Below, in pieces: positions 35,444 to 44,085 of a DNA stretch of 64,000 bases; position 1 is the stretch's first letter; every line of letters starts with the position of its first letter. The notes under the pieces were generated by a model. That model was not told where the DNA came from. It saw only the letters and a list, made by a program, of their open reading frames with translations, and did no database searches. The translations under genes were made by a program, and so were the position numbers. The DNA comes from JAHKLT01 sp046197865. Its GTDB lineage: Archaea; Methanobacteriota; Methanobacteria; Methanobacteriales; Methanobacteriaceae. The DNA lies in assembly GCF_046197865.1 (NCBI RefSeq), contig NZ_CP166990.1:1426001-1490000 (forward strand). The letters run 5' to 3'.

Positions 35444-35452
35444 ATAACTTAT
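35444..35452 (-). promoter_or_regulatory. Candidate TATA box of the methanol cluster
   Basis: On the minus strand TTATATATA lies about 130 bases before the mtaB start. The predicted transcript start near 35420 would give a leader of around 100 bases, long for this organism. There is no closer TATA-like word as good. The rest of this 362-base divergent gap holds the palindrome at 35487 and the tldD promoter region. Confidence 0.4.
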
Positions 35453-35486
35453 TCATGTTAAATGTTTTGAAAAAATAAAAATAATA

Positions 35487-35504
35487 ATAATGATTTATCA
35501 TTAT
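35487..35504. promoter_or_regulatory. Palindrome between the mtaB and tldD promoters
   Basis: ATAATGAT and ATCATTAT are a perfect 8-bp inverted repeat with a two-base centre. It lies about 40 bases upstream of the candidate mtaB TATA box and about 180 before tldD. The spacing fits a site for a dimeric activator of the methanol genes, or a repressor of an unseen transcript. Confidence 0.4.
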
Positions 35505-35676
35505 AAAAGTTTTTTTAAAAGAGAAAATTAGAAATAAATCTCTCTAATAAATTTAAATATCAATTAAAAAGAATAAAATTTAAAGTTAACTTAAGCCAAA
35601 AAATAATATTGTTTTTATTAAATGATAGACATATAGTATAAATAGCTAAAAATTTTATTCAAATGAAGTGAAAAAA

Positions 35677-37047
35677 ATGGAACAATATTTAGATTATTTT
35701 AAAAAAATTATTGATGAAACAAGTCAAGAAGTTGATTATGTAGATATAAGAGCGGGAAAAGGAGAAAACACAAGCTTGATGATGAAGGACGGTAAGTTAC
35801 AATTAATAAACACAGGGACTAGTTTAGGTGCAAGAATTAGAGTTTTAAAAAATGGAACATGGGGCTTTGCATATACTAATGAAATTGAAAAATTAGATAA
35901 AATAGCTAAAGATTCTATAAAAATATCTGCATCATTAAAAGGAGATATAACATTATCTGAAAGTGAAGTTATTAAAGATAAAACAAAAACACCTTGTAAA
36001 ATTCCGTTCTCTTCAGTAGATGTTGAAGAAAAAAAAGAACTACTTAATGATGTTAATAAATATGCAAGTATTGGAGAAGTTAAAAGTGTTACTGTAAATT
36101 ATTCTGATAGTGAACTAGAAACAGCGTTTATAAGTAGTGAAGGATCCCAAATACAAGTAGAAGAAAGTAGAGTAGGATTATTTTTAAATGTAGTTGCATC
36201 ATCTGGTGATTTGATACAATTTGGCCATAGTAGTCTTGGTGGAGTAAAAGGATATGAAGTCTTAAAAGATGCAGATATAGAGCAATTTTCCACAGATGTT
36301 GCAAATAAAGCAATTAGATTGTTAAATGCTAAAACTCCCCCATCTGGTAAATTCCCAATAATAGCTGATAATGAATTAACTGGTGTTTGTATTCATGAAG
36401 CATTAGGTCATGCAGTAGAAGGAGATTTAATTTTACAAAATGATTCTATTTTAAAAGGAAAACTTGGAGATAAAATTGCATCAGATATTGTAAATATTGT
36501 AGATGATGCTAGCTTAAAAGAAGGGTTTGGTTATTATCCATATGATGTTGAAGGAACTAAAACTGAACCAAATCAATTAATTAAAGATGGAGAACTTATA
36601 AGTTTATTAACATCAAGAGAAAGTGCATCTAAATTAAATAGAAAATCTTCAGGAAATGCAAGATCTTCTCTTTCAGATCAACCAATTGTGAGAATGAGTA
36701 ATACCTTTTTAGAACCTGGAGACATGAGTTTTGAAGAATTAATAGAAGATATAAAAGAAGGAATATATTTAAAAGGTTCAAGAGGTGGGCAAGTAGATAC
36801 TGGAAAAGGTATTTTCCAATTTAATGCTGCAGAATCATTTAAAATAGAAAATGGTGAAATAAAAGAGCCTTTAAGAGATGTTTCTTTATCTGGAAATATA
36901 TTAGAAACTTTAAAAAACATTGATGGATTAGGATCTGATTTTAAATTAGGAATTGGTTTTTGTGGTAAATCTGGTCAAACTGCACCTGTTGGTGATGGTG
37001 GACCACATACAAGAATATTAAATGCCTTAGTTGGAGGCAGTTCTTAA
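35677..37047 (+). CDS. tldD: TldD family metalloprotease
   Basis: A 456-residue protein of the TldD/PmbA protease family. The metal-binding HEALGHAVEGD motif (HExxxH, about residues 239-249) is intact, which marks the catalytic TldD subunit rather than PmbA. The C-terminal FCGKSGQTAPVGDGGP is also characteristic. Such proteases degrade unfolded peptides and mature modified peptides. The partner PmbA is not in the window. The ATG at 35677 is chosen; the GTG at 35668 forms the ribosome-binding site GTGAAAA. Confidence 0.92.
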   Translation: MEQYLDYFKKIIDETSQEVDYVDIRAGKGENTSLMMKDGKLQLINTGTSLGARIRVLKNGTWGFAYTNEIEKLDKIAKDSIKISASLKGDITLSESEVIKDKTKTPCKIPFSSVDVEEKKELLNDVNKYASIGEVKSVTVNYSDSELETAFISSEGSQIQVEESRVGLFLNVVASSGDLIQFGHSSLGGVKGYEVLKDADIEQFSTDVANKAIRLLNAKTPPSGKFPIIADNELTGVCIHEALGHAVEGDLILQNDSILKGKLGDKIASDIVNIVDDASLKEGFGYYPYDVEGTKTEPNQLIKDGELISLLTSRESASKLNRKSSGNARSSLSDQPIVRMSNTFLEPGDMSFEELIEDIKEGIYLKGSRGGQVDTGKGIFQFNAAESFKIENGEIKEPLRDVSLSGNILETLKNIDGLGSDFKLGIGFCGKSGQTAPVGDGGPHTRILNALVGGSS

Positions 37048-37078
37048 TTAATATAATAATTATAAAAGAGTGAAAAAA

Positions 37079-38110
37079 ATGATGATACCAACAATTCCTA
37101 CACCTGATGAATTACTAGATAAAGGGTTTAGGAGAGGAAAAAAGGCTGCTGATTTAACTAGAACAACTAAAATGCCTAAACATTTAAAAGGTAAAAGAAT
37201 TGAAGAAGTTAGGGTTATAACAGCATGTCAAGTAATTAAAGATAGATTGAAAATGATTTTAGATCGTGTCCCTCCTATTGAACAACTTCCTGAGTTTTAT
37301 CAAGATTATATTGATATTACTGTAGGTGTAGATGATATGAAACAATCATTAGGAGCTTTAAACTGGGCTTATGGTATTTTAACACAATTAGAAAAAGATT
37401 ATGCAGGAAAAATTAGAAGAGCTCCTTCAGAAAAAGCTAGTGGATACCAAAAACAAGCATATGGGAGAATAGCTTCTGTTGTAAATAAAATTAAAAAAGA
37501 TCTTGATTTTCTAGATTTTGCAAAAGCTAATTTAAGAAATATGCCTACAATTGATTTTGATGCAATTACCATTGTAATAGCTGGATTTCCAAATGTAGGA
37601 AAGTCTACATTACTCAAACAAATTACAACAGCTGAGCCTGAAATAGCTAATTATCCTTTTACTACAAAAGGTATTCAAATAGGACATTTTGAAAAGAGAT
37701 GGAAAAATTATCAAATTATTGATACACCTGGACTTTTAGATAGACCTGTTTCTAAAATGAATGATATTGAATTAAATGCTATGGTAGCTTTAGAACATTT
37801 AGCTGATGCAATATTATTTATTTTTGATATGTCTGAAACATGTGGATTTCCATTAGAAAGTCAACTAAACTTACTTAAAGAAATAGAAAAAATATTCAAA
37901 GGAGTACCTGTTATTTATTTATTTAATAAGATTGATTTATCTGATTATGAAAAAGATGAAGAAAAATTCGACTATGTTACTAAATATGTAGATAAATTAG
38001 ATAATGTTTTATTTGTTTCTGCTTCAACTGGTGAAGGCATTGATGAGATATTCAATATTCTAGATAAAATTGAAAAAATTCCCCATGAAAAAGAGGAAGA
38101 ACAATTTTAA
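37079..38110 (+). CDS. NOG1-type GTP-binding protein
   Basis: A 343-residue GTPase. An N-terminal helical region (about residues 1-155) contains the NOG1 N-terminal helical bundle. The G domain follows: G1 AGFPNVGKSTL (about 168-178), G2 NYPFTTKG (about 191-198), G3 DTPGLLDRP (about 214-222) and G4 NKID (about 284-287). By similarity to eukaryotic Nog1 it takes part in large ribosomal subunit assembly. Two adjacent ATG codons (37079, 37082) are possible; GAGTGA precedes them. It follows tldD by 31 bases. Confidence 0.88.
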   Translation: MMIPTIPTPDELLDKGFRRGKKAADLTRTTKMPKHLKGKRIEEVRVITACQVIKDRLKMILDRVPPIEQLPEFYQDYIDITVGVDDMKQSLGALNWAYGILTQLEKDYAGKIRRAPSEKASGYQKQAYGRIASVVNKIKKDLDFLDFAKANLRNMPTIDFDAITIVIAGFPNVGKSTLLKQITTAEPEIANYPFTTKGIQIGHFEKRWKNYQIIDTPGLLDRPVSKMNDIELNAMVALEHLADAILFIFDMSETCGFPLESQLNLLKEIEKIFKGVPVIYLFNKIDLSDYEKDEEKFDYVTKYVDKLDNVLFVSASTGEGIDEIFNILDKIEKIPHEKEEEQF

Positions 38111-38116
38111 GATTTA

Positions 38117-38171
38117 ACATTTTTTATAATTTTTATACATTTTTCATTTTTTTATTATTTTTTCTTAATTC
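38117..38171 (+). terminator. Poly-T tracts after the NOG1-type gene
   Basis: Just after the stop codon come five T-runs of five to seven bases within 60 bases. It is a typical archaeal terminator region with no stem. Confidence 0.45.
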
Positions 38172-38279
38172 TTTTAAACAATAGCTATTTTTTAAAAAAA
38201 AAGTTAGAAATTGAAAAATTTTATTTACTTTGAAATACATATAATTACTTAATAAATTATTTTAAAAGGAGAGTTAAAA

Positions 38280-38822
38280 ATGGCAGAAAATACAAATGAA
38301 AATAATACATTTGAGGAAGAAGAAACCATGAATGACGAAACTATTAATGAAAAAGTAGAAAAAGGGAAAAAATTTGCAAATCAAGCTGCAAATGATTTAG
38401 GTAAAGGATTTGATGATTTGATTTTAAATTTAAAAACTGCACAAAAATCTATTGATGGGAAAATTAATGAATATAAACAAAACACCATGAATACATTAGA
38501 TGTTGATTTAATCGAAGATAGTGAAAAATACTATTTAAAAGTAGCTGTTCCTGGCGTTAAAAAAGAAAGTATTGATATTGAAATGACTGAAATAGCTATC
38601 TTTATTTCTTGCGAATTTGAATCATTTGTTAATCAAATTAAAAATTTAAATGATGATTATAATGTATTACTTAGATCTATTCAATCAGGAAAATGTAAAA
38701 GAGAAATTAATTTTACAACTGAAGTAGATGTTGATAATGTAAAAGCAAGATATGAAAATGGTTTAGTTTTCATAGAAATTCCTAAAGTAGAAATTAAAAC
38801 ATATAAAGTAAATGTAGAATAA
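38280..38822 (+). CDS. Small heat shock protein (Hsp20/alpha-crystallin)
   Basis: A 180-residue chaperone. An acidic N-terminal region of about 60 residues and a helical linker precede the alpha-crystallin domain (about 80-180), seen in DSEKYYLKVAVPGVKKESIDIEMTE and INFTTEVDVDNVKARYENGLVFIEIPK. The A-x-x-x-n-G-v-L motif appears as ARYENGLVFIEIP. The C-terminal IxI anchor is weak or absent. AGGAGAG stands seven bases before the ATG. It is a single-gene unit with T-runs before it and a hairpin terminator after it. Confidence 0.87.
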   Translation: MAENTNENNTFEEEETMNDETINEKVEKGKKFANQAANDLGKGFDDLILNLKTAQKSIDGKINEYKQNTMNTLDVDLIEDSEKYYLKVAVPGVKKESIDIEMTEIAIFISCEFESFVNQIKNLNDDYNVLLRSIQSGKCKREINFTTEVDVDNVKARYENGLVFIEIPKVEIKTYKVNVE

Positions 38823-38829
38823 ATTTAAT

Positions 38830-38860
38830 AAATAGCTATTTTTAGCTATTTCTTTTTTTA
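38830..38860 (+). terminator. Hairpin plus T-run terminator after hsp20
   Basis: AAATAGCT, a six-base loop and AGCTATTT (38830-38851) form a perfect 8-bp stem followed by CTTTTTTT. It lies eight bases after the hsp20 stop, between convergent genes, and may also work for the minus-strand gene. Confidence 0.6.
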
Positions 38861-38877
38861 ATTTTTAAAATAAAAGC

Positions 38878-39888
38878 TTATTCATATCTAACTTTTCCAA
38901 TGTGTCTGGTACTTCCAGGATCTTCATTGTTGTAATGAGCTAAATAATAAATAAACCATTCTAAAGGAATTACCAAAATAAATGGGGATAATAACTTATC
39001 TACATTAGCATAATCTTTTAAATTATAAACAATAGTTTTTGCTTCTAATTTATTTGAAAAATCAATAGCTTTTTTTGTAATTTCATCAGAATCAAAATTA
39101 GAATCTAAGAAGATAATTGGAACATCTTTTTCTGCTCTTTCAATTAAACCATGTCTAAATTCTGCAGAAAATAATGGGCATGCATGTTTTATTGCACCTT
39201 CCATAATCATAGTCATAGCTAATTTAAAAGCAAGACCAAAATTAGGCCCAGAACCTAAACAATAAAATATTTCTTCATCTTTAAGCCCCTTAGCAAGTTT
39301 TTTATTTTCATCTTCACTACTTTTTAATACATCTTCTATAATATTTGGAAGATTATGTAATTCTTCTAATAACTCATCTTTTTTATCATAATCAGATGCT
39401 TTAAACAATATTTGATATAAACATGCTAATTGAGTAATATAAGTTTTTGTTCCAAGAATAGCAGTTTCTCTACCGCCTCTTGTAATAATTGGACTTTTTG
39501 CTTCATGAATCATTGAACTATCTTCTTCATTAGAAATAGCTACTGTATGAATCTCGTTTTCATTAGCTCTTCTAAGTGATGCTAAAGTATCAGCAGTTTC
39601 ACCAGATTGTGATGTGAAAATAGCTATAGAATTTTCATTTTTATTTAATTTTTTATTATAAAAAAATTCATAACCTGTGAAAACTTCTATATCTAAATTA
39701 GAAGTCATTCTTAATGCTTCTCTAATACTATAACAAGTAGAAATTGAACTTCCACATCCAATTAAATATATATTATCAACTGTTTCAACTTTTGAAGAAA
39801 TTTCTTCCATTTTAAGAAGCTCCATATCAAAAGTCTTTCTAATTGAATCTGGTTGTTCCATCATTTCATAATACATTTTATAATTCAT
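38878..39888 (-). CDS. SIS-domain sugar isomerase/deaminase, GlmS-like without glutaminase
   Basis: A 336-residue protein with two SIS domains. The first has YLIGCGSSISTCYSIREAL (about residues 41-59) and FTSQSGETADTLASLRRA (about 89-106). The second has FYCLGSGPNFGLAFKLA and the AEFRHGL motif near 243-249. This is the isomerase half of glucosamine-6-phosphate synthase without the N-terminal glutamine amidotransferase domain, so ammonia from glutamine cannot be used by this chain alone. It may act as a glucosamine-6-phosphate deaminase or isomerase, or on fructosamine-type substrates. Confidence 0.82.
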   Translation of the reverse strand: MNYKMYYEMMEQPDSIRKTFDMELLKMEEISSKVETVDNIYLIGCGSSISTCYSIREALRMTSNLDIEVFTGYEFFYNKKLNKNENSIAIFTSQSGETADTLASLRRANENEIHTVAISNEEDSSMIHEAKSPIITRGGRETAILGTKTYITQLACLYQILFKASDYDKKDELLEELHNLPNIIEDVLKSSEDENKKLAKGLKDEEIFYCLGSGPNFGLAFKLAMTMIMEGAIKHACPLFSAEFRHGLIERAEKDVPIIFLDSNFDSDEITKKAIDFSNKLEAKTIVYNLKDYANVDKLLSPFILVIPLEWFIYYLAHYNNEDPGSTRHIGKVRYE

Positions 39889-39983
39889 GACGAGTCCTCA
39901 TAATTAATATAATAAAATATTAGATTTAACTTATATAAAAAGTTTTTTTAATTACAAAATCAATAAATAAGTTTAGGTGTAAA

Positions 39984-40610
39984 ATGAATATTAATTTAAA
40001 CGACATTGGAATTGAAAAAGGGCAAAAATATGAAGTAATTCTCACTACTGAAAATAAAGATAAATCATATAATGCTGCTCCTATAGGAATTATGTATAAA
40101 AATAAAGATGAAGTAATTTGTAAAATTTTTAAAACAAGCAAAACACTTAAAAATATACACAATACTGGTAAATTTATAGTAAATATTACATATGACCCCA
40201 TTTTATTTACTTTAGCTACAATTGATACAATTCCTCAAAAATATTATAATTCAGAAAATATTTTAGAAAATGTTGATGCCTATTTTAAATGTAAAGTACT
40301 TACCTTTAAAGATTCTATTAGCTATGAAGATCCTGTTAAAAAAAGTGAAGCAGAAATTGTAATTGCAAAAGTAGAAGAAATTGTTATTAAAAATAAATCT
40401 GTTAAACCAATTAATAGAGGAATGCATGTATTAATAGAATCTCTTGTAAATTATACAAGATTAGATATAGTTAGTAAAAAAGAACAAGAATATTATTTAG
40501 ATAGACTTAAAGAAGCTGAAAGATTAATAACTAAAGTAGGTTCACTTAAAGAAAAAGAAGCATTAGATATTTTAAAAAAAGAAATAATTAAAAAAGGATA
40601 TACTTTATAA
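39984..40610 (+). CDS. DUF447 family flavin-binding protein
   Basis: A 208-residue protein of the DUF447 family found mostly in methanogens and other archaea, related in fold to FMN-binding split-barrel flavoproteins. Visible blocks are YEVILTTENKDKSYNAAPIGI near the start (flavin pocket region) and NTGKFIVNITYDPILFTLAT. The C-terminal half is helical and basic. The reaction is unknown. AGGTGTAA precedes the ATG. It converges with the adenine deaminase gene, with five bases between them. Confidence 0.8.
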   Translation: MNINLNDIGIEKGQKYEVILTTENKDKSYNAAPIGIMYKNKDEVICKIFKTSKTLKNIHNTGKFIVNITYDPILFTLATIDTIPQKYYNSENILENVDAYFKCKVLTFKDSISYEDPVKKSEAEIVIAKVEEIVIKNKSVKPINRGMHVLIESLVNYTRLDIVSKKEQEYYLDRLKEAERLITKVGSLKEKEALDILKKEIIKKGYTL

Positions 40611-40615
40611 ATTTA

Positions 40616-42349
40616 TTATTCATTTACAACATCTATAAAAGAAAAACTACCTACATCAAATAATCCTTTATTAGATAATTTTAGCTCTGGAATAACAAGT
40701 AAACTCATAAAAGATAAGCTCATAAAAGGAGAATCTAATTTACATCCTAAACTTTTTACAACATTTTGAAGACTTTCTAATTTTTCAGATACAACTTCAC
40801 ATTCTTCATTAGACATTAACCCTGCAATAGGAAGTTTTAAAATCTCTTCTTTTTTATTACCTTCATCATCTAAATATACAATAGCTATACCACCATTAGT
40901 TTCAGCTATTAAATTAGTTACATCTTTTAAAAGTTCTGATGATGATCCAACAACTACAATATTATGAGAATCATGGGAAACAGATAATCCCATAGCTGCA
41001 TTTTTAATATTAAAACCCTTTATAAAAGCATTTGCCATGGTATTTCCACCATATCTTTCAACAACACTAATTTTTAAAATATCTTTATCTAAATCTGGTA
41101 AAATTACGTTATTTTCAACTTTTAAATCCTCATTGATTTTCTCAGAAACAATATCATCATTATTAATTTTTATTACATTTACATTAACTAATCCATCTTT
41201 ATCATATTTAATATCAAAATCTTCAGAATTTTTAGGATTTAAATTAAATGTATTTGTTATTGGAAAATCAACTGAATCAAATAGTGTTTCACCTTCATCA
41301 TAAACAATTTTTCCATTAATAAAAGTTTTTTTAACATTTAAACTATCTAAAGAATCAACTAAAACAAAATTAGCTTTTTTACCATTTGAAATTGCACCAG
41401 AATTTAATTCATAATATGATGCCGGATTAATTGTAACCATTTTAATAGCTTCAATTACATCAATACCTATATCAGCAGCTTTTTTTATTGATTCATTTAA
41501 ATGTCCTTTTAAAAGATCTTTAGGATTTTTATCATCACTTACTAAAAAATCAAAAAATGGTTTTTCAAGTGCTTGTTCAAATTCATCAAATGGTATTTCA
41601 TCAAAAAGATCACTGTTTTCAAGAAAATTCATTCTATCATCATAATCAAAAAGTGCTTCCATATTTTTAGCAGAAGACCCATCTCTTACCATGATTTTCA
41701 TACCAAACTTCTTTTTTTCAATAGCTTCATCGAAACTTGAACATTCGTGGTCTGTGTATATTCCCTTACTAACATATTTTTCTAATTCTTCACCAGAAAG
41801 TAATGGAGCATGACCATCAATTGGTTTTTGATAAGAAATAGCTAAATCTAATTTATTAATAACATCAATATCCTCGTTAATAACTCCAGGGAAATTCATC
41901 ATTTCTCCTAAACCTATAACTTCATCTTTTATAAATAATTGTTCTATTTCTTGATTAGATAGTCTTGCCCCAGATGTTTCAAAACCAGTTGCAGGAACAC
42001 ATGAAGGAGCTGTAAAATAAAAGTTTAAAGGTGATGAATTAGCATTTTCAATCATAAGTTCAACACCATCTACCCCACAAACATTAGCAATTTCATGAGG
42101 ATCAGCTATAACTGAAGTTGTGCCATGAGAAACAGCTACTTTAGCAAATTGACTAGGAGTAAGCATACTACTTTCAATGTGAATATGAGAGTCAATAAAT
42201 CCTGGAAGTAAAATGCCCTCAAAATCAACATCCTGATAATCATCAGTTACAATAGGAGTTACATCTTCAATAATATCTTCATCTAATTTGATAATAGCAG
42301 GATATACAAAATTAGTATATACATCTAACATATAAGCTGTAAATTCCAT
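40616..42349 (-). CDS. ade: Adenine deaminase
   Basis: A 577-residue amidohydrolase that converts adenine to hypoxanthine and ammonia for purine salvage. The metal-binding motif is GFIDSHIHIESSM (about residues 50-62), followed by GTTSVIADPHEIANV (about 76-90). A C-terminal Ade domain carries VERYGG and SVSHDSHNIVVVGSS (about 452-466). The length matches bacterial Ade. It lies 15 bases downstream of the TIGR00300-type gene; the two are probably cotranscribed. Confidence 0.94.
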   Translation of the reverse strand: MEFTAYMLDVYTNFVYPAIIKLDEDIIEDVTPIVTDDYQDVDFEGILLPGFIDSHIHIESSMLTPSQFAKVAVSHGTTSVIADPHEIANVCGVDGVELMIENANSSPLNFYFTAPSCVPATGFETSGARLSNQEIEQLFIKDEVIGLGEMMNFPGVINEDIDVINKLDLAISYQKPIDGHAPLLSGEELEKYVSKGIYTDHECSSFDEAIEKKKFGMKIMVRDGSSAKNMEALFDYDDRMNFLENSDLFDEIPFDEFEQALEKPFFDFLVSDDKNPKDLLKGHLNESIKKAADIGIDVIEAIKMVTINPASYYELNSGAISNGKKANFVLVDSLDSLNVKKTFINGKIVYDEGETLFDSVDFPITNTFNLNPKNSEDFDIKYDKDGLVNVNVIKINNDDIVSEKINEDLKVENNVILPDLDKDILKISVVERYGGNTMANAFIKGFNIKNAAMGLSVSHDSHNIVVVGSSSELLKDVTNLIAETNGGIAIVYLDDEGNKKEEILKLPIAGLMSNEECEVVSEKLESLQNVVKSLGCKLDSPFMSLSFMSLLVIPELKLSNKGLFDVGSFSFIDVVNE

Positions 42350-42364
42350 GACAACACCTAAAAA

Positions 42365-43582
42365 CTATTTATTTAACGATTCATAAAGAACTGGTAGAAA
42401 TGCTCCTATATCTGTAACAATACTTACTGCTTGAGAACTTCCTCTATCAGACAATTTAGTTGCAGTAGCTGGATTAATATCTACACAAACAGTTTTAACA
42501 TGAGCAGGTAGTAAATTACCTACAGCAATAGAATGAAGCATTGTAGCTATCATAATAACCATATCCACTTCTTGAGCATATTCTCTCATTAATTTTTGAG
42601 ATTTAGAAATATCTGTTATTGTATCTGGAAGTGGTCCATCATCACGAATTGAACCTGCTAAAATAAATGGAACATCATTTTTAACACATTCATACATAAT
42701 TCCTTTTTTTAAAGTTCCATCAAGTACTGCATCTTTAATAGAACCAGAATTATTAATCTTATTAATAGCCCTCATATGATGAGTATGACCATGAGAAACT
42801 ATTTCACCACTTTCTAAATCAACACCTAAAGAAGTACCATAAATAGCCCCTTCAATATCATGAGTAGCTAAAGCATTACCTGCTAATATAACATCAATAT
42901 ATCCACTTTTAATTAAATCAGCTAACATATTTGCAGAACCAGTGTGAACAATTGCAGGACCTCCTACAATAGCTATTTTTCCCCCACGCTCTTTGATTTC
43001 TTTAATTTCACTAGCTATATTATCAACAATAGACATTAAAGGTTTTTCTGATGAAACTTCACTATTCATAAACTCAAAAGTCCCTTTTTTACCTCTTGAT
43101 CTTTGTAAAGGAGTAACTTTAATCCCGTCATTACCTACAACAATAGATTCTCCTTCTTTAATATCCAATATAGGTTTACAATAAGCTTTTTTATTATCTT
43201 CATCAATAGCTATTACGCAATCCATTTCAATATCTTCTACAACTAACCAATTACTATTATTTAATACATGTGTTTTGAGATTAGATGTTGAATAAAATCC
43301 TTCAGGAGCAACCTTGTCTTTAGGAGCTTTTATAAGTTCAGCATCTTTCAGCTCAGCTATTGAAGCACCTAATCCTGTTAATTCATTTAAAATATTATTT
43401 AAAAGTTTCGGATCATTTGCTGAAACAAGAATTTTAGCCCTACTAATATCTGACTTTCTTTTTCCAACATCAAATTCCAAAATATCAAAATCCCCACCCA
43501 TATCCATAATAATGTCCATTGTTTTTGGAAGTGCCAATGAATCAATTATATGGCCAGATAGTTCTATTGTTCTTTTATTCAT
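42365..43582 (-). CDS. TIGR00300 family protein, probable archaeal ornithine cyclodeaminase
   Basis: A 405-residue protein of the TIGR00300 family (lysine-oxoglutarate/saccharopine dehydrogenase-like). A methanococcal member has been linked to ornithine cyclodeaminase activity that makes proline from ornithine. The N-terminal third resembles a regulatory domain (GHIIDSLALPKTMDIIMDMGG); the C-terminal half has an NAD-type fold with VGGPAIVHTGSANMLADLI near 203-221 and HGHTHHMRAINKI near 266-278. The nearby agmatinase and arginine decarboxylase fit an arginine/ornithine context, but this is weak support. Confidence 0.75.
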   Translation of the reverse strand: MNKRTIELSGHIIDSLALPKTMDIIMDMGGDFDILEFDVGKRKSDISRAKILVSANDPKLLNNILNELTGLGASIAELKDAELIKAPKDKVAPEGFYSTSNLKTHVLNNSNWLVVEDIEMDCVIAIDEDNKKAYCKPILDIKEGESIVVGNDGIKVTPLQRSRGKKGTFEFMNSEVSSEKPLMSIVDNIASEIKEIKERGGKIAIVGGPAIVHTGSANMLADLIKSGYIDVILAGNALATHDIEGAIYGTSLGVDLESGEIVSHGHTHHMRAINKINNSGSIKDAVLDGTLKKGIMYECVKNDVPFILAGSIRDDGPLPDTITDISKSQKLMREYAQEVDMVIMIATMLHSIAVGNLLPAHVKTVCVDINPATATKLSDRGSSQAVSIVTDIGAFLPVLYESLNK

Positions 43583-43829
43583 AATATTACTCCATTAATT
43601 TAAATAATAATTAATTTATGTTTAAAATTATATTTAAATAATTCGTTTTCTAAAAAGACAGTTATAATGGAAAAATATTTTCAATTATACTAATTGCTTT
43701 TGTCTTAAAATATTGTTTTTTTAATGTAAATTTGTCTTTAAATAAAACATAAGATTTCATATACTATTTAATACAAATAATCATCTGTAATTAACTAATA
43801 AAAAAAATAAACAATTGAAATATAAAACC
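43583..43829. other. AT-rich gap upstream of the ornithine cyclodeaminase-type gene
   Basis: The first part of a 503-base gap. It holds the upstream region of the minus-strand gene and no supported reading frame or RNA. The second part contains the winged-helix remnant described next and a 12-codon frame at 43999-44037 (MTTYTEKVQPKK) that I do not count as a gene. Confidence 0.45.
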
Positions 43830-43997
43830 ATGAAAAATTATAAAACTACATAAAAAGCAATATTAAATTACTATAAAGAAAATGGTAAAGCATTTCTTTC
43901 TGAAGTTGCAGAAGATTTAGAACTTAATTTAGAATTAGTTGTCAGCATTACAGATGAATTAGTAAAAGAGAGTAGACTTAAAGAAGTAGACGATTAA
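43830..43997 (+). pseudogene. Small winged-helix protein remnant with an in-frame stop
   Basis: Reading from ATG at 43830 gives MKNYKTT, a TAA stop at 43851-43853, then in the same frame KAILNYYKENGKAFLSEVAE, DLELNLELVVSITDELVKES and RLKEVDD to a stop at 43997. The part after the stop has the shape of a small winged helix-turn-helix domain (helix, EVAEDLELNLELVVSITDELV as recognition helices). No start codon with a ribosome-binding site exists after the stop. So it looks like a recently inactivated regulator gene of about 55 codons. Confidence 0.45.
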
Positions 43998-44085
43998 AAT
44001 GACAACATATACAGAAAAAGTACAACCTAAAAAATAATGCCATATGTATTATTAAAAGAAAATTGTATTTTGTTAAAAAAAATAA

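Noticed and set aside
43999..44037. A 12-codon frame MTTYTEKVQPKK
   Set aside because: It is too short and has no promoter or ribosome-binding support; it probably belongs to the decayed stretch.
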